Origin: Pelomyxa schiedti
Lineage: Eukaryota > Evosea > Pelobiontida > Pelomyxidae
Direction of reading: 5' to 3'
Assembly (NCBI GenBank): GCA_020536535.1
Contig: JAHLWZ010001074.1
Coordinates: forward strand, 1-21,324
DNA length: 21,324 nt
The notes beneath the pieces were generated by a model. It worked only from the letters and a program-made list of their open reading frames with translations, was not told the DNA's origin and ran no database searches. Positions 18,222 to 21,324 of the stretch are shown piece by piece. Both the position numbers and the translations under genes were made by a program. The first letter of the stretch is position 1; each line of letters opens with the position of its first letter.

Positions 18222-20371
18222 ATGCAGAGAACAAGTGATTATCATCAACGGGTATTGTTGGTGTCGAGGCTCGTGTGGGACCACGTGGTGCCGTGGTTAC
18301 TCCCCCCTGCATTGCTGGTCCCTCGTAAGTCCGCGTCGGCGGCCATTCTGAGGAGGAGTGATTGTTTGGCACTTGTGAGCGTTGGGGAGGGTGTGTTCCC
18401 TCTCGTGCCCCGCGTGTGCCGTCTGATCATCGCGCACTCCCACAAGTACCTCTCCGCTCTCGACGCGGCAGCGCAGTCCGGCGCCAAGTCGTGCCTCAGG
18501 TGGCTCTCATCCGTCGCGTGGCTACTTCGGGCCAACCACACCAACACTGAGGCCGGCGAGATTCGCCGCGCACAGAAGGAATTCATCGTGGTGCTGAGGG
18601 GGCTGTGCTGTGGTGGCCACTTGGAAATGGCCAAGAGGCTGGTTGATGGTTGTGATTGTGATGGTAACTGGCCTGTGGGGATCTCTTGGCCAGTGAGTGA
18701 GATTCGTGGGCTTGCAGGGGGGAGTGACCTCAGGGATTACGTGAGGGCTTGCGACGTGCTGACGAGTGTGTGCAGGCATGGGCAGCTGGAAGTTTTGTGG
18801 TGGATGGTTGACAGGTTCGACATCAGGGAACCTTGGGAGTTTGTTGTCCCGCTTGTTGGTGCTGCGTCAGGGGGACACATCGAGGTGATGCAGTGGATTG
18901 TGGACACTTACCCGGACGTGGTGCCTGCGATCCGCAAACACGAGGCTTGGGTGGAAATTCACAAGGGCGCGTGCAAGAGCGGGGACTTGGCTGTTATAAC
19001 GTGGTGCTCTGTGACTTTCCCAATGCCGTACAGCTTTGGGTGGTTTCTCCGTTATTTTGACTGGACCCCAGCAGATAGTGCCGAGGTTCGCCAGTACCTC
19101 AACGATCACTCCCCTCCTCCTGCAGATTATACTCCAGGTTCCATTTTCTTTGGCTCAGTTTACACTGTGGAGCGCCTAAAGTGGGTGGGATCAGAACGCC
19201 TTGGCGTCGTATTCAATGAGGATGATCTCCAGTATATTTGTCAGGTATCGAAATGGAATGATGTGGCCAAGTGGGTTGTCGAGGAGCACCATGTTCGCCC
19301 AACTCCTGCAACATTCTCTTCAGCCTGTACAAACTACCATGGTAACGTACAACTTGTTCAATGGTTGGCGCCACAAGTGCACCTTTCATATGAAGACCTC
19401 TTTGCCTGCTTCATAGATTCCCTGGCAAACAACCAACTGGAAATTGCATCCTGGCTGAATAATTCCTTCCACATTTTGTCACAGGCGGTATCCACGCCTG
19501 ATTCGATCCTTGCCAGGGTGTGCAGAAAAAGAGTTCATGGAGAAAAAGTGGAGGCTGTGAAATGGCTTCTGGATCATACAGCACTGGCAAAGGTGGAAGA
19601 AACGCTTTGGATTGAAGACTCTGTGTTGGAACTTCTGTTTGAAAGGCACTTGTCAAAAACGCCTTTCTTCATCATGAAGAAGTTCCATACAATCATTAAA
19701 GAACCAAAGCGCAGTGAGCTCCTAGTTGCTGTACTGAAAGAGATTGTTAAATCTGGCACCCTCACACAAGTTAAAAAGATTATTGCCATGGGTAAGATCA
19801 CCAGAACCGCTGCTGCAGGGTGCCTTGTAAATCCTGATTGTATTTGTTTCTCTTCCACCAAATCAGTGAAGTGGCTCATAACACACTTCCAGCTTGATCG
19901 TGAATGTATCTCACTCGATTTGGTCTTCAGTTTTATGTTACATGCCCAAGCAAGTTGCGCTGAGTGGCTCATTGACAGGTTCCAGATCACCTTGGATGAG
20001 GTATTTATTGACATCCGACAGAGTTCCCTGTAACCTTCTCACTCTCTGTTTTTTGAACAAAGGTTCTTAGGATGAAATGGAAAACTCAGTGCGTAACAAA
20101 GCTTGACCTGCACACCTGGCAGATGATGCTGAGGGTTTTCCCGAGAATCACAACCAGAACAATCAAGCAGCACTTCATGTCAGTTGTATGCCAGACACCA
20201 GTCATGGCTGAGTACACAATGAGGTTGTTCCCTGACATCACAGCCGCTGACTGTGCTGCGTGGTTGTCCAGAAAAGAGCCATGGCTTGTGCCTCTCTCAC
20301 TCCGCTGTTGGTTTGGTGCCGCCTTTCCACCCCTCAACAAAAATCTATTGTGGGTTCCTCCTCGTTGGTGA
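18222..20371 (+). CDS. Ankyrin-like repeat protein, paralogue C
   Basis: Two exons (18222-20000 and 20063-20371) joined over a 62-nt intron give 695 residues. It starts MQRTSDYHQRVLLVSRLVW, with VGEGVFPLVPRVCRLIIAHSHKY and AAAQSGAKSCLRWL following, then ankyrin-like repeats such as GQLEVLWWMVDRFDI, GHIEVMQWIVDTY and CAEWLIDRFQITLDE. The second exon holds the conserved C-terminal block (LHTWQMMLRVFP, MAEYTMRLFPDI). The start codon lies 86 bp after the stop of the preceding gene, so promoter space is minimal. Its N-terminal wording (VLLVSR, then PP rather than VPR) groups it with paralogue D rather than with A and B. Confidence 0.88.
20001..20062 (+). other. Family-conserved intron of paralogue C
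   Basis: The donor GTATTTAT follows the LDE codons and the acceptor ends GAACAAAG; phase 0, 62 nt, with a stop in frame. It occupies the same codon boundary as the introns of A and B. Confidence 0.85.
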
Positions 20372-20450
20372 ACCTCGGCCAGTTCATCCCATCATCGTCG
20401 TCACAATCACAACCTCGTCTGACAAACGAATTCTCTTGCTTAACAAACTG

Positions 20451-21324
20451 ATGGATCGTTCGAGAACGAAGCGGGAACACCACGATCGGGTTCTGTTGGT
20501 GTCGCGGATCGTGTGGGACAACGTTGTCCAGTGGTTGATGCCGCCGACCCACAAGTACGGCTCACCGCTGTTGACCCCACCGGATCTGACGAGGGAGCAC
20601 TGCGTGACACTGGCGAGGGTCGGGGAGGGCGTGTTCCCCCTCGTGCCCCGCGTGTGTCGCCTCATCCTCTCGCGGACCCATAAGTTCTACACCGCCCTCG
20701 GTGCAGCCGCAGAGGCCGGCGCCAGCTCCTGCCTCCGTTGGCTCCTCAAATCCCACAATAACGCCGACGAGGGCATTAGCAGCATCACAAACGAGACCAA
20801 CTTCGGCGCCGGTGTGTGGCGGGCCAGAGGAGGAGGGAATAAAAAGGAGATCATTCGGCTGCTTGGGGGCCTGTGCAGAGGCGGCCATCTGGAGATGGCG
20901 CAGAGGCTGGTGGATTCTGTCCTTCGTTGCGGTGGCATCAGTAGCAGTCATAATAATAACGGGGAGGGGTTGGAAGCAGGGACTCTGGCAAGTGACGTGC
21001 GGGACCTTGCCTGTCACGTGAGGTCATCGAGCATACTGGTGGGTGTGTGTGAGAATGGGCACCTGGGCGTGGCGAGGTGGCTGGTGGAGAGGTTCAACAT
21101 CAGGGGCGAGACTTGGGAGCTCATCTGGGCACTCCTCGGCGCCGTCAGAGGGGGACACTTGGAGGTGGCGCAGTGGGTGGCCGGCAGTTCGGAAAAGGTG
21201 CTCCCTTTGCTCATTAGACATGACTATTGGCTGGTAATTCACTCGGAAGCATGCCAGAGTGGAAACTTGGGTGTTGTGAAGTGGTGCTTCGAAAATATTC
21301 CACTGGGCAGTGAGATCACATGTT
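20451..21324 (+). CDS. Ankyrin-like repeat protein, paralogue D (3' end outside window)
   Basis: An open frame runs from the Met at 20451 to the window end without a stop, 291 codons. It contains the family N-terminus (HHDRVLLVSRIVWDNVVQWL), VGEGVFPLVPRVCRLILS, AAAEAGASSCLRWLL, and the first repeats GGHLEMAQRLVD, GHLGVARWLVERFNI, GGHLEVAQWVAG and GNLGVVKWCFENIP. It begins 80 bp after the stop of paralogue C. By comparison with its siblings about 400 residues and the LDE intron should lie beyond the window edge. Confidence 0.88.
   Translation, partial: MDRSRTKREHHDRVLLVSRIVWDNVVQWLMPPTHKYGSPLLTPPDLTREHCVTLARVGEGVFPLVPRVCRLILSRTHKFYTALGAAAEAGASSCLRWLLKSHNNADEGISSITNETNFGAGVWRARGGGNKKEIIRLLGGLCRGGHLEMAQRLVDSVLRCGGISSSHNNNGEGLEAGTLASDVRDLACHVRSSSILVGVCENGHLGVARWLVERFNIRGETWELIWALLGAVRGGHLEVAQWVAGSSEKVLPLLIRHDYWLVIHSEACQSGNLGVVKWCFENIPLGSEITC

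Noticed and set aside
228-21324. The idea that the repeated ankyrin-like genes are a mobile element.
   Set aside because: No transposase, reverse transcriptase, terminal repeats or target duplications were seen around any copy.

Overview
This is nuclear DNA from a eukaryotic microbe. Almost every gene is broken by very short GT-AG introns: I placed 43, mostly 38-66 nt, with only four longer (79, 87, 110, 125 and 170 nt at the extreme). Intergenic gaps are often under 100 bp. Most single reading frames here are exons, so gene models were built by joining frames at splice sites and checking codon phase at every junction. The style of the gene families and the presence of a prokaryote-type gene suggest a free-living, perhaps anaerobic protist. 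I lean towards an amoebozoan of the Archamoebae kind, with low confidence.

Layout. Positions 228-4635 hold two tandem minus-strand paralogues of an ankyrin-like repeat family. Positions 4771-6899 (-) hold a 13-exon PAPS-dependent sulfotransferase. Positions 7175-8895 (-) hold a BMT2/SAMTOR-type SAM-binding protein. Positions 9101-10246 (+) hold an unrecognised protein. Positions 10342-16056 (-) hold a 19-exon DIS3L2-type 3'-5' exoribonuclease. Positions 16407-18135 (+) hold a six-exon homologue of the prokaryotic cyclic 2,3-diphosphoglycerate synthetase / COG2403 GTPase family. Positions 18222-21324 (+) hold two more ankyrin-like paralogues, the last cut by the window edge. The four paralogues thus flank a block of five unrelated genes as two tandem pairs, each transcribed outward.

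The most striking item is the DIS3L2-type nuclease. Its C-terminal S1-like domain is interrupted by about 460 residues, and within that insert lies a recognisable La motif followed by a Pro/Thr/Ser-rich linker. La motifs bind 3' oligo(U) ends and DIS3L2 degrades oligouridylated RNA, so one polypeptide appears to join a 3'-tail reader to the enzyme that destroys such RNAs. I do not know of this architecture; novelty needs a database search.

The second notable item is the COG2403-type gene. It is prokaryotic in family but carries five spliceosomal introns, which indicates an old, domesticated transfer. No rRNA, convincing tRNA, transposase, integrase or CRISPR array was seen.
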